The notes beneath the pieces are model-generated. The model worked only from the letters and a program-made list of their open reading frames with translations. It was not told the DNA's origin and ran no database searches. Positions 26,640 to 38,003 of a DNA stretch of 64,000 bases are shown one piece after another. The stretch's first letter is position 1; each line of letters begins with the position of its first letter. The stretch comes from Brachypodius melanocephalos. Taxonomy: Eukaryota; Chordata; Aves; Passeriformes; Pycnonotidae. Location: assembly GCA_013398615.1 (NCBI GenBank), contig VZSR01003805.1, positions 2,744,638-2,808,637 of the forward strand, given 5' to 3'. Made by a program: the position numbers and the translations under genes.

Positions 26640-27070
26640 CCTACCTGAATGACTGAATAGCTGAGCAAAATGCAATCGCAGGAGCATTGTCACAGTGATC
26701 GTGCTCTAACACTATCAAACTGTTGTATCCCTGTTACCTTCCAGACACCGTCATTACTCAGCAGGAACAAAGCTGTGGGCGCTGTGTGAGGCCTGTGATA
26801 ATCTGATCAATTGTATTTTAATGCTTGCCAGATCATTTTGTTAACTCTGAAACCCTAATTCAAGTTTTCTTTCATTATTGTGTTATATCTTAAACCTTTA
26901 TTGACTAATAATTTGTTGAAAAGGAGAAAATTATCAGTGTGAAGCTGATAGTGCCATCCTTATAAGGATGTTAGTAAGAAAATCGAAATCCTCTGGAGGT
27001 AGTTCTAAGCTTAGCGATATTTTTAAAGCTTAACATTTTGACAGCTGTCAAGTATATCTGATCAAAGGAA
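26640..27070. promoter_or_regulatory. Candidate enhancer or conserved non-coding element
   Basis: The segment is not repetitive and carries several developmental factor motifs close together. A 14-bp perfect palindrome TTGACAGCTGTCAA (27038-27051) joins two TGACAG half-sites of the MEIS/TGIF type around a CAGCTG E-box. Nine bases later GATCAAAGG (27060-27068) is a strong TCF/LEF site. Upstream are CATTGT-type SOX cores. The motif meanings are established; that this is an element conserved between species is inference only. Confidence 0.3.
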
Positions 27071-29984
27071 GTGCATTTGATAAAATTTAATGGTTTGGGA
27101 GTCACTTTAGTAGCAATTAATCCTTCTTGCTTAAGCATTTCTTAAACTCTATAAATCCATTTGACTGCTTTAACAACAGTCCTGTTATCAGCTTATTGGG
27201 GAAGTTCAAATAAGTGTCCCTGTTTTGCACGTATACTCTGAATAACTTATCTTTAGGGATATTGTTTTTAAATGGGAGAAAAATTAGAATTTACTTGCTC
27301 GAAAAAGAAGTCTATATTGTTCTTCTGCGCCACACTTCCTTTTCAAGTTGGCTGGAACAGTTTGAAGGGTAAAGCTGAGGGCAAGATTAGTTCACTTGCA
27401 TTTTATTTAAGCAAAATGGTGCAAGCTTTTCTATAAAACTGTAAAGTAATTTAATAATGGTATTTATATGAATACAAAATGTTATATGTTCAATAAAATT
27501 TTGAAGAGTTGTCTAGGTAAGTCAACAAGAAAGCAATTTTCTTCCACTCCAGTTAATTTGTTCACAGGGAACATATCTTCCGAATAAAGAGGCAAATCTA
27601 ATCACTATGACTTAAAACACAATAATCAGTTTTTAATATAGAATTGTGTAGGGATCTAGAGTTCTGAAAATAACACCACATATATAATCTTAGATTTAAT
27701 TCTCAGGCTGAGAAGTCAAGTCACTAAGTCTCATGTCTCCTATCCAAACTGAGGCAGATAGAGGGGAATGCACAGAAGGTTTTCAAAATGTTCAGACTAC
27801 GTGCTGACAGTCTCTTAAATTCACAGAACTTCTTGAATGGGGGAGACATATTTGAATTCAGTCTGACCTATTTGATTCTTACTTCTAAATGAGGTTGGTT
27901 TTGTGTTGCTTAATATAATAGAAAAGCCTGGTTCAGAAGAAAACCTGACATATTTTTATGTTTTAGATAATGCACAGCGCTAAAAAGATGACCTGTTTAC
28001 TTCTTCCATGTCTCTGAAGAAATTTGATATTAACTATTAATCTAGAAGCTGTATCTCAATTAATATTTTTTTTTCTGTCAATGGTGCCAACCTGTATACT
28101 TAGTTTCAGAGACAGCAAAATTAAGTATAATACATATAAGCCATGTATTTCCACAGGGTCTTGGCCTGTAACAAGGAAGGTAATGTGCCTGTCACGGTAC
28201 TGAAGTAATATTAAATGAAAGTAATATCTTACATCCAATTTAAAAGATACTGTTACAGAGTGTCTGATTGTAACTCTGCTACAGCCACTGTGATCTGTTT
28301 CAGCACTTGAAGCAAGCCCAAACTCCTGCAAAATTTCCTCACTGTTCATAGGTTCCTTAAGAAACAAAACACATGTTGAAAAGTGGTCTTTGGCACATTT
28401 AGAGGTTTAAGATCTGGTATGTGTGAAGGTTTTGATAATAAATGGACTAATCTGCTAGGGTTCACAGGAGGGAAGAAAGGCAATTGTTAAGTTACTGGGA
28501 TAAGATGTTCGATTTAACGCTTTAATAAGTAACCTCTGTCCAACAGATGTGATGTTTTAGAAGAGTGTGCCAATTATGAAGTCTGTCTTTGATAAAATTT
28601 ATACATTTTCTAGTTTCCAATAAACATACGTGTCAGAGGAAACAGGAATTTAGCTTTAAGATGAGGACAACTGAATAGTAATGTGATTTAACATGAAATT
28701 TGCAACATTCATTTTAGAGAGGACTTCACTGACTAGTGAAGAAGGTATGCTGGGAGTTTTTCCCATTTTTGTTCCCTCCAAAAAGTGATTATAACACCTT
28801 CTGTTGTTTAAGCCAATATAAAAAGAGGAACATGTCTCCATTGCAGCAGACAAGGAAAAAACCCCCAACAACCAAACCCCTCAAAATGATCTCTCTTTCC
28901 ATGTATGTCCCTTATGCTTTTTAGATTGAGTGATTGGGTGTTGAATTCTAATTTCAGGATAATTGACAACTTTGCTAAAGTATGTGTTTGGGGATTTTTT
29001 AACTAATTGTTGGCTACTGACATTCCCATGACAGTCTGATCTATGCAAGCACATTCCTGTTCAAACACAGAACTTTGAAGGTCCAAAGCACACCAAACTG
29101 CAGAGCAAAGAGGCATCATAGTAATGTTAAATCACTTGCAAGGAAGCTTGTATTTAGTAGTGTAAATATGTATGAGGTGTCTTGTAAATCTACTGGTTGA
29201 TTTGAGCATTGTATTTGAAACCATTTGCCTCATGAGTTTGAAAGTGCTTTTGTTTTTCTGAGTATGAAATATGCATGTGGGCTTTTTTAAGAGGGTATTT
29301 GTTTGAAAACTTACCATCACTGATGGTAATTCAATGATTGTTCACTACAGGATTCTAAAAGCAGTAAAATAAAAATTAGAGACTGAATGTTCTCTAAGGT
29401 ACTTCAGATGGAGTTTTATTGCAGGTGGTATATAAGGCAAAAGCCATCTTTGACATTCAAAAAGTAGTAACATTTTTGTGTGACTTCAGTGAATATGATC
29501 TACTTTATAACCCATGACAATGTCTCAAGGTGAGAATCTGTGTCCTACATGAAACTGCCTCTATAAACTGGAACCTTCAGGTTGCCTTGAAAATTGTCCA
29601 TGCAATTAACTCTATTAGGGACTACAAACACATGAGTTTAAAGATCTGTTTGTTTTGAGAAGTTACAATTGAATTACCCCTTCATGTATCCTTTTTTTTT
29701 TTTTCCTGGTAGCAAAAGAAGATCACTAAAACTTCTGTGTTAATGTTTGTCCATATTTAAAATTGCTCTGACATGACTGATCAATAACATACATCTTGAA
29801 TCCATGTTTTTAGACACGTAGAAATATTACTCTGTGGTATCAAGAATACAATCAAGTTAAAGTAGGTAAAAGTCCCTGTAGTGAAGAGCCTGTGCACACC
29901 CATGTAACATGCAGTAGATCTGGAGTGCTTTGTTTGGCTAAATTGCCTTTGCACTACAAACTTGGCTGAGTATAGACTATTCTT
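27071..29984. other. AT-rich non-coding sequence
   Basis: No gene or repeat family recognised. A run of 13 T lies at 29692-29704. A minus-strand frame of 103 codons (28056-28367) has no recognisable relative and no supporting signals. Confidence 0.6.
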
Positions 29985-31166
29985 CAGGAGCAGTCAGCAT
30001 GGATTCACCAAGGGGAAATCATGCTTGACCAATCTGATGGCCTTCTGTGATGGCAGGATGGGTCGATGTGGGGAGAGCGGTGGATATTTTCTACCTTGAC
30101 TTCAGCAAAACTTTTGACGTTGTCTGCCATAACATCCTCATAGGTAAGTGCAGGAAATATGGGTTAGAAGAATGGACAGTGAGGTGGATCAAGAACTAGG
30201 TGAATGGCAGAGCTCAGAGGGTCATGACCACCAGAGTAGAATCCAGTTGGGGGTCTGCAGCCAGTGGCATTCCCCAGAGATTAACACTGTCTTACTCAAC
30301 TTGTTCATCAATGACATGGATAAAGGGATAGAATGTACCCTTGGCAAGTTTGCTGATGATATGAAACTGGGGCAGTGGCTCATACACCCGAAGGTTGTGC
30401 TGCCATTCATTGAGAGGCTGGGGATTTGGGCAGAGAGAAACCTAAAGAAGTTTAACAAAAGCGAGCGTAGGGTCCTACACATGGGGAGGAATAACCCCAA
30501 GTACCCGCACAGGTTGGGGGCTGACCCACTAGAGAGCAGCTCTGAAAGAAGGGACCTGGGAGTCTTGGTGGATGACAAACTGACCACGAGCCAGCAGCCA
30601 GGGGTGCCAACAGTGTCCTTGGGTGCATTGGGAAGAGTGTGGCCAGCAAGTCACAGGATGTGATCCTTTTGCTCTACTTCACCCTAGTGGGGCCACAGCT
30701 GGAGTACTGGATTCAGTTCTGGTTTCCACAGTTGAAGAAAAACAAGGAGCTCCTGGAGAGGGTTCAGTAGATTAGGGCTGGCTGGGCGTCTGGAGCCTCT
30801 CTCATATGAGGAGAGACTGTGGGAGCTGGGCCTGCTTGGTTGAGAGAAGAGAAGGCTGAGGGGGATCTCATCAGTACATGTAAATACCTGAAAGGATGGT
30901 GCCAGGCGTTCTTCAGTTGTGCCCAGGGACCAGATAGGGAGTAACTGCTGTAAACGAAAACATAAGAAATTCCACCTGAACATGAGGAAGAGCATCCTTA
31001 CATTGAGAGCACTGGAAGAGGCCTCCCAGGAAGGTTTTGGAGTCTCCCTGTCTGGAGACGTTACAAACCCACCTGGGTCCTGTGTAACCTGCTCTAGGTG
31101 ATCATGCCTTGGCATCTACAGAGAATCTACAGAGGTCCCATCCAATTCTAGTCTGTGATTCTGTGA
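29985..31166 (+). mobile_element. CR1 LINE, 5'-truncated, with decayed reverse transcriptase
   Basis: This is the best CR1 copy in the window, about 1.2 kb with its 3' end intact. It begins in the reverse transcriptase part of ORF2. The translation YLDFSKTFD at 30092-30118 matches a conserved reverse transcriptase block. FADD at 30349-30360 is the catalytic aspartate motif of the polymerase (F/YxDD). Downstream, WAERNLKKFNKSERRVLHMG is typical of CR1. The copy is dead: a TAG at 30197-30199 interrupts the first frame, and the FADD block is in a different frame, so at least one frameshift lies between. The 3' part runs through CCAGGAAGGTTTTGGAGTCT to GTCTGTGATTCTGTGA, the characteristic CR1 tail. 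There is no target duplication, as is usual for CR1. Confidence 0.95.
30080..30663 (+). pseudogene. Fossil CR1 ORF2 (reverse transcriptase) remnant
   Basis: In an active CR1 this region encodes the reverse transcriptase that copies the element's RNA at its target site. Here only parts of the palm and thumb survive. The YLDFSKTFD block (30092-30118) is followed by an in-frame stop at 30197-30199. After a frame change, an open run to 30663 contains the FADD catalytic motif (30349-30360), followed by sequence ending RRDLGVLVDDKL (about 30552-30587), a conserved CR1 segment. The 171-codon frame that appears to start at 30148 is only a read-through of this fossil, and its first ~45 residues are out of the true frame. 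The endonuclease domain is missing because of 5' truncation. No function is expected. Confidence 0.88.
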
Positions 31167-32776
31167 AGTGCCTGTAAAAGCTTATTATAGTGGCTCACCT
31201 GTCTGATGATAACCTATTCAGGTGTTCTCCTTGGCAGTGTTTCTTAACTAAGTCCTACTAGATTTCAATTAGAGTTTAGATCCTTTACATCTGGATAACT
31301 TTTACTAAAATAGAAATTTGACCTTTATACCATTGAAGCATTGTTGAAAATGAAGAAATATTAGTTATCATACAAAACATGAGGGGTTTTTTATGTTGGC
31401 TTAATGAACAATACCTGTCAGGGAACTCTGAAGAGATCCCAGTACCACTATGTGCCAAATGGCTTATTTGGGTGCACCAATTAACACTTGCTTTGCCCTT
31501 TATTCCTCTTGGGAAAAGTAATTTTCACATAAGAATAGTCTGTGCCTTTTTGTCCCAATCTTCTGTTTGTACAATGAAATGTAGGACTCTGCCAAGTTTC
31601 ATTCCAATGGGGATTTTTGGGCTCTTTAGAGCCAGTAGAGAACAAGAAAAAGTGTCTGAAATTTGAAAGGGCTGAGGAACTGTAGCACCCAGAGTGCTGT
31701 TGATTGAGGGACAATTTCTTGGAACAATTTTGTTCTGATGAACAAATATGTGATTAGTCTGGTCGTCTTCCAGTACTAATGATCTATCACTATCTAGGGG
31801 AAGTTTCAAAATCCTTAATCAGTAGGGCTGGAAATACTGAGTCATAAGAACAATAATCTATGTTTAATGCCCTAGAAATTGGTAGACTATCCAAAAAGGC
31901 TTATTATGGTTTGAGTCTGATGCTTCCATCCCTTCTGTGACCTTTGTGGGGCTCCCAGAATGTGTAAAAGCATCATTGAAATAAAGTTCAGGGCAAATTT
32001 TGCCTTTTGACAGACTACCCAGGCAACTGTGCAGATTTTGCTCTGCAAGATCTTGCCATTAAAAATGCATTTAGTAGGCTGAGACATATGGAAGCTATAA
32101 CACATCTGGTCCCTAAAGCCAAATTGTGTATGAAGCACTATTGGTCTTTTTTCATTCCTAAGTGTTCTCTACTCTGATGGTAGATTAAATGGTTTGTAAT
32201 GTTTCCAATATGTTGATGTTCATGTAAATCAACACATAATCTATCAGCATTGTATCATTTTGTCTAGTGATATTTCTCACTATTGATTTTGTACAGGTTT
32301 TAATGCGGAATACTGGAGGAGTGGTTACCTTAGTTACACCATTCTTTTAGTTTTAAAACATGAGGTCATTCTGATGCATTTTTATTTCTGGTTTAAAAAC
32401 TCCATTGCCCAAAACAACAGCTGAGAGTCGTCTTAATGAAGAATTAAGACTGAGGATATGAGCACTTGCACACGCGTAAGATACTTGATGATGCATTGTA
32501 ATGTTCCCCAAGCAAAGCATTCCTAAGAAATAAAAGGGAATCATAATGTAAAAGATAAATGTAAAAGATGGTAAAGAGAATCTGCAGACTTGATATATGG
32601 ATATATGTTTCTTCTTGCCTGAGGCAACCTACCAATTATAACACTGAGCAATTTTACTATTTCTGCTCTCAGAAAAGATTATATTAATAAACAAATTAAA
32701 TTTCAAAACCGTACTTCTACCTGTTGGATAACTATGGAAAACATTTTTGAGGTTGTTGGGGACAGCAGTGGCACTT
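31167..32776. other. Non-coding sequence between CR1 copies
   Basis: No coding region or repeat family recognised. Overlapping frames of 77-95 codons on both strands at 31379-31809 have no known relatives. Confidence 0.55.
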
Positions 32777-33045
32777 TATAGAATGACAGAATGGTTTCAG
32801 TTTGAAGGGACATTAATGATCATCTATTTCCACCAGACCAGGTTGCTCCAACCCCCATCCAGCCTGATCTTAGCTTCCACGACTTCTCTGGGCAGCCTGT
32901 GCCTGTGCCTCACTACTCTTGTAATAAGAATTTATTCCTAATATCTGATCTAAACCTGCTCTCTTTCAGTTACAAAGCATTACCACTTGTCTTATCACTG
33001 CATATCCACCCTGTACAAGAGAACATGTCCAGATCTCTCCCGAAC
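32777..33045 (-). mobile_element. CR1 LINE 3' fragment, reversed
   Basis: The + strand shows the reversed CR1 tail: TATAGAATGACAGAATGGTT, then GAAGGGACATTAATGATCAT, CCAGACCAGGTTGCTCCAAC, TCTCTGGGCAGCCTGTGCC, and TTTATTCCTAATATCTGATC with CTCTTTCAGTTACAAAGC. The order and words are typical. The left edge preserves the 3' terminal repeats in diverged form. The right edge fades in the stretch after CACTGCATATCCACCCTG. Confidence 0.92.
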
Positions 33046-33940
33046 TAGCAGGAATCACTTGGTTCCAGGCCTAAAAGACAGTGTAGCTACAGCAGGAAGA
33101 TGTACCATATGAGGGCTTTTTTCTTTATATCAGGTATTCTGAGGGTTTCAGATGCAGAGATGTAAAGTGTTAAAAGCCCACATGACACTGACAGATTTTG
33201 ACCTTCTTAAATAATACTCTTTGACTACAGTGACTCAAGAGCAGATGTAGCATATTGGGATCTGTGCTTATCGTGAGTCTGGGATCTTATTGACAACATG
33301 GCTTTTCATCTCTGAAAGAGGACTGATTTAATTCAATTGTTAATCAAATCAAGTTTAATTAATTTAATGAAAAGATTGTAGTTTGGTGTTGTAATATGTT
33401 CTGGCAGGATCAGATTGATGTTGCTGCTCCCTGATGTCCATTCCCACAGCTGACCCGCTTTACTGACAGAAGTGTGGTGTAGTCAGTGCAGTGACCAAAT
33501 TAAGGGACTGATCCATCTGAAGAGCAACCTGGTGAAATGAAACAGTTTCTTACACCCAACAAGATCAACTTCCCAGCCTCGTATGTCCTCATGGAAAGCT
33601 AAGAAATTATGAGAGAGTGGGAAAAGCAGCAGGTGGAAATTTTATGAGAAGGAATTTTGTAGTAAGAGACCACAACTAAGGATGGCAGGAACTGCAGAGC
33701 TTTTTTCCTAGCTCTTCCACTCAAGAGTTGAGTGACTTTGAATTTATAATTTTCCTATTGCTTGTAATTCTTTTAAAACTCTACTGAAATCTGAAGGAAG
33801 TAATTTTTTAATTGGAAAATGTTAGGTCAGAAGAGCGCAAATGTTTCAATTTTACACAGGCTTTTGCCAGAGCATGTGTTTTGCTACAGTGATGTACATG
33901 AGGACCAAGGTCTTTCTTGACTTTGCTCCACGCCTGAAAG
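33046..33940. other. Non-coding sequence
   Basis: Nothing recognised. It separates two reversed CR1 ends. AT-rich with no frames of note. Confidence 0.6.
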
Positions 33941-34003
33941 TCATAGAGTCATAGGATGGTTTGGGCTGGAAGAAACCTTAAAGATCATCAGCACCTTGTC
34001 CTA
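33941..34003 (-). mobile_element. CR1 LINE terminal scrap, reversed
   Basis: A short but clear CR1 3' tip: TCATAGAGTCATAGGATGGT followed by TTGGGCTGGAAGAAACCTTA and AAGATCATCAGCACC. Only about 60 bp of the element remain, an extreme 5' truncation. Confidence 0.85.
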
Positions 34004-35446
34004 ATTAGTCTTCTGGAGCTTTTGCATCTCTCTGCAAGCAGCCTAAGAAGCCTTGGGATCCCACTTTTAGCAAGAGGCTTTAGGAAATTCTGTGCAGTTA
34101 CCCTTTCTCATCATGGAGAACAAGTTATATTCATGGGAGTCAAGGTAATGTGGTTGTCTTGGCAGTCAGAGTGATTTTTTTTTCTTAAATCAGATGTTTC
34201 TAATATACAATTGACTAGAGAAGATATATTTTTCAGAATATTTGACTTCTAGTGATAGAAACTCTGTTTTGATCATCCTGATTTCATCCTTCTACTCAAG
34301 ACCTCTGTCTGGTTTTAGTATGTTTTTGGTTTGTTTATATTCCTTCATTCATTTGCTTTCAGCACTCCTACCTGGAGAATGTCATATAAAGATCACTTCT
34401 ATATGAGTACATTTGAGTAATCCACTTTTTTTTAAATTTATCCTGTGAGTTATAGACCTTTCAGGTCATCGTTGGAGTCCTTCCTTTCCTTTGGCTGAAG
34501 CTGACATGCCTTAGTCTCTGTACAGTATATGTTTAAAATATATGTATTTTTTTTTCCTCTCAGACAGTAATTTTTATGTTTCTGTGATATTGCACTACTT
34601 ACTTTGTGGGGTTTTTAAATTGTTTCATATAGTACATGGGTGACTGCAACCATGTTTGACAGACCACAATTTGATAGAACATGTCTTTTATATGCAATAT
34701 GGAAAAAAATTTTGTTAATTTTTAAATTTTTTTTCTCCTTGCTCATCTAGTGCATCTGCAGACTGATTCAGTGAACTGTACATGAAAGGAGGGATGTCAG
34801 TAGTCTTTGGCTGTGTCTGTACAGAGATCTTGGACCCTGGCATGCCTTGTATAGACCTGGAGTGGCCCTGTGTGTGCTTACTCTGGGGCAGGGCAGTAAG
34901 ATGAAGGTAATGGGGCCAAGAACCTGATCTCCTGGTTGAACATACAGGATGTGTCCTGTGGCCACAATGCCCAGTGCTTGTTTCTTAGCTGTGGCATCCA
35001 GCTGAGATGTAGCACTTGCTTTCTGTGGTCTGTATTAGGACCAAGGAAACCAAACCCTGACCACAGCTGGGCTATTAGGCTGTCTGTCCAGGTTCTGAAT
35101 TAGACTGAAAAATGCTAGCCTATTTGTTCTGCAAGAGGGCTAAAAAAACTTCTCTTCGTAGTTTCTTAACTGTTTGTAGACCTTCCTGCTGAGATGAGAG
35201 GTAGCATTGGACCTGTGGCACATAAACAATCAAATGTGAACATAAGATTGATGCAACAGGAGTTTGCCATGGAGAGGGCTTAGGTAAAGTGGGTATTTGG
35301 GTAGTCATACCCAGTCATATCCATTTTGGGTAGAGATATTTTTATCTTGTTTGGAGCTCATTTAATTTGTATAGTAAAGAGCTAATACATTTCTTCTGTA
35401 GATTTTAGTGGGTTTATATTTGAGAAGTCTTGTAGTAGGATTGCTG
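34004..35446. other. Non-coding sequence with a GC-richer patch
   Basis: Mostly AT-rich with T runs near 34430 and 34550. The part at 34760-35090 is richer in G and C and open for 65 codons on the minus strand, but unlike any protein I know. It may be an unrecognised repeat. Confidence 0.5.
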
Positions 35447-35464
35447 TTTTTTTTTTTTTTTTTT
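35447..35464. repeat. Poly-T run (18)
   Basis: Eighteen consecutive T. Could be a decayed poly-A tail on the minus strand, but no retrocopy is visible beside it. Confidence 0.9.
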
Positions 35465-37136
35465 AAAGGAATGCCTGTAATGACGGTCTAAATGCTGTGG
35501 TGATCCAGCCTTAATTTATGTAGCAGTTATCAGCTTAAACTTGAGGTTGATTTATTCCACTTGCAAAGTGTAATGTATGGTAAGTTCTTTTTTTTGCATT
35601 GAATGGGTGATGTATAGATCTATGGAAGGACACAGATTTGTTGTGGAAAACACAGGGATAACTGCCCAGACTGTTTTGTGCAATGATTGAAGCAGTGGTA
35701 ATTTATCACTTTGGGATAAATTAATTTTTTTATCCACACATCACTCAGAATTGATTTAGCATAAAAATGTCAAACTTTATAATCTTGCTCTCATCAACAT
35801 TACCTTGGCTGTCCAGTGTTACAGTGACCTTCGAATAATACATTCTATGTGAGCAGTTGAGCTTGATTGATGATGTGTGGATTTTTAACAACAACTGGGA
35901 CTGGTAACTATGTATAACTGGGCACAAATCTGTTTAGTGATGGAAACAGTAAGAGGTGTATGCACAGTGTATATACACACTTTTCTGTGGACTGCTGATA
36001 TTGAATTTATCACTGTTTATCATAGTTTCAGTTCACTTTCTGATATTGACATGACAAATAAATTTTATTTACTATTTTATTATTTAATATATTATTATTT
36101 AAGGTATCTAAATACACTCAGTTGCATCTGTCTTTGTTCCTAGTACTACAGATTTTGGATTGAAAGCATAAAGTAAATTAGTAAATTTTCCTTTTGTATC
36201 TGTCCCCATCATTTTTCCCCATCTTTTCTGCCAGTATTCCCAGTATTCCCTTTATGCACTTTTTCTGTTTTCTAATCCATGTTATTGAACATCACTCGAG
36301 CACAGTAAAGTGAGTTGCTTTCCATTTCTGCTGAATCAAGCATGGTTTCTGAGTAGTTCTATATATTTACAGAGAATGGTCATCAGGTAACTTTGCTTTT
36401 AAAATTACAATTCTATGCTGATAGGCAATTCCACACAGCACTTTATTCCACCTAGATATGTTCATTTTTAAAAATCATGTTTGCATCTGGATGCTTTAGT
36501 TTATTTTAAAAAGTAAAGAAAATAAAAATGCTTTATAAAGACAAACATCAGTTTGCCCTACTGTTATCTGTCAAAAGCTAAGAAGCATGAGGGGTAACTG
36601 AAAGCAAGCAAGTTGGATTTAGTCCATTTTTTGGATAGCATTAGTGACATTATATACATAGCTGCAATTATCCTTTTGCAACATCTTTGGAGGCTCTTTG
36701 TGCTGATGAAATGGAGAATACAGTTTGAATATGATGAAATTACTAGACAGCTGTGCCAGAGTATCATCTTTGGAAATGTGTTTCCTTTTAATTAATGATG
36801 TAAAGGAGGAACTGACATTCTGTGTAAGATCCTGAGAGGAGCTAAAGGATCTGATGCTCACTCTCTAGCAAATACTGTATTTTCATTTATAAATGATGGA
36901 TCCTTAGGAGGCAATAAACACAGAATCCCACCCTTGGTGCCATTTTTTAAGAATTCTTGCGGGAAGTGCGTTTCAAGATACGGTACTACAAACAAAGCTG
37001 CATGTCCTGTAGAGATCAGTCGAGGTGTGTATTCCCTGAACTGTTGTTTAAGTCCTGAAAGCTGATCTTTGGCAGGTTTCTCGACTCTGTGAGATCTTAC
37101 GGTATGATTGTTCTCCTTGTTTTTAAAAGCAAAGGT
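35465..37136. other. AT-rich non-coding sequence
   Basis: It includes an almost pure A/T stretch at about 36055-36101. A few CpG-containing words cluster at 36955-37100, otherwise rare in this neighbourhood, but no gene or motif set stands out. Confidence 0.55.
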
Positions 37137-37165
37137 ATTTATTTATTTATTTATTTATTTATTTT
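37137..37165. repeat. (ATTT)n microsatellite
   Basis: About seven perfect ATTT units. Similar shorter runs occur at about 58264-58285 and 62708-62725. Confidence 0.95.
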
Positions 37166-37978
37166 ACTTGAAGCCTTGAGCTAGGCAGCCTAGTGATTTC
37201 TCTAAGCTGCGCTGCTAATGTAAGGACCATGATATTTGTGAGGCCTGGAACACACAGCTTTTGGTTTTTGAAGCAAGGTGTACAGTCAGTTTCTTTAATC
37301 CTTTTGGTTGTTAAGCTTCTCTGTGTCTGAACCCCTGGTTTCCCTGACTCGGCGCTTCAAAACTTTCTGCTTCCCTCTGGATGAACAGGATAACAGTGAC
37401 TTGGGATGAAATAGTTTTTAGCTTTCTGTACAACTAGGATGGACTTCCAAGTTTACCTCAGATCAGTTGCTTGTCTGGCATCTGTCAGACTACTTTTGCT
37501 TTCAATTTTTTTAGATTCCCAGCCAAGTTAGTAATAAAGCTTGAAATCTTTCTCCTCATCTGAACCCACTTGCTGCTTCTATAGTTGTCAAATTAGTGCT
37601 CTGTACTAAAGTGTCTCTGTAGTGCTTTTAAATTTAAGTGTTAGTCTGTAGCTATTAAAAAAAAAATCCCTTTCGTGCCTGCCTATGCAAAGAGAATGGG
37701 CAGAATTAATACTTCACTGATTGCTGTGAAAGACTGGATTAAAGACTTCTAGTAGATGTCTTCCCTGCCATTTCCCCACTTCTGTGGCCACAGCTAACAA
37801 TGTAATCGCTGGCCTTTTGAACATAGGCTGAGATTGCACAAAGCAACCAGACTGATTTAATGGTTTGCTGCTGCTGAGACTGCTGCCTCCTTGCTTTCTT
37901 ACTGGGAACTGTGAATCTGATCCTGGGTGAATCACAACAGTTCACTGCTCTGTGAAAATTAATCTGTGGAAAAAAAAA
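37166..37978. other. Non-coding sequence
   Basis: No gene, RNA or repeat family recognised. A run of about nine A lies near 37659 and another directly precedes the G-rich tract. Confidence 0.6.
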
Positions 37979-38003
37979 GGGCGGGGGGAGGGGGGGGGGA
38001 AGG
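37979..38003 (+). repeat. G-rich tract with G-quadruplex potential
   Basis: G runs of 3, 6, 10 and 2 are separated by single C or A bases, directly after a run of nine A. Any folding rule requiring four runs of three or more G is met, because the long runs can be subdivided. The abrupt poly-A to poly-G switch is unusual in this AT-rich window. Such tracts are also places where sequencing often fails, so the exact length is uncertain. Confidence 0.7.

Noticed and set aside
30148..30663. 171-codon open frame as a host gene
   Set aside because: It is a read-through of the decayed CR1 reverse transcriptase, with its start out of the true frame.
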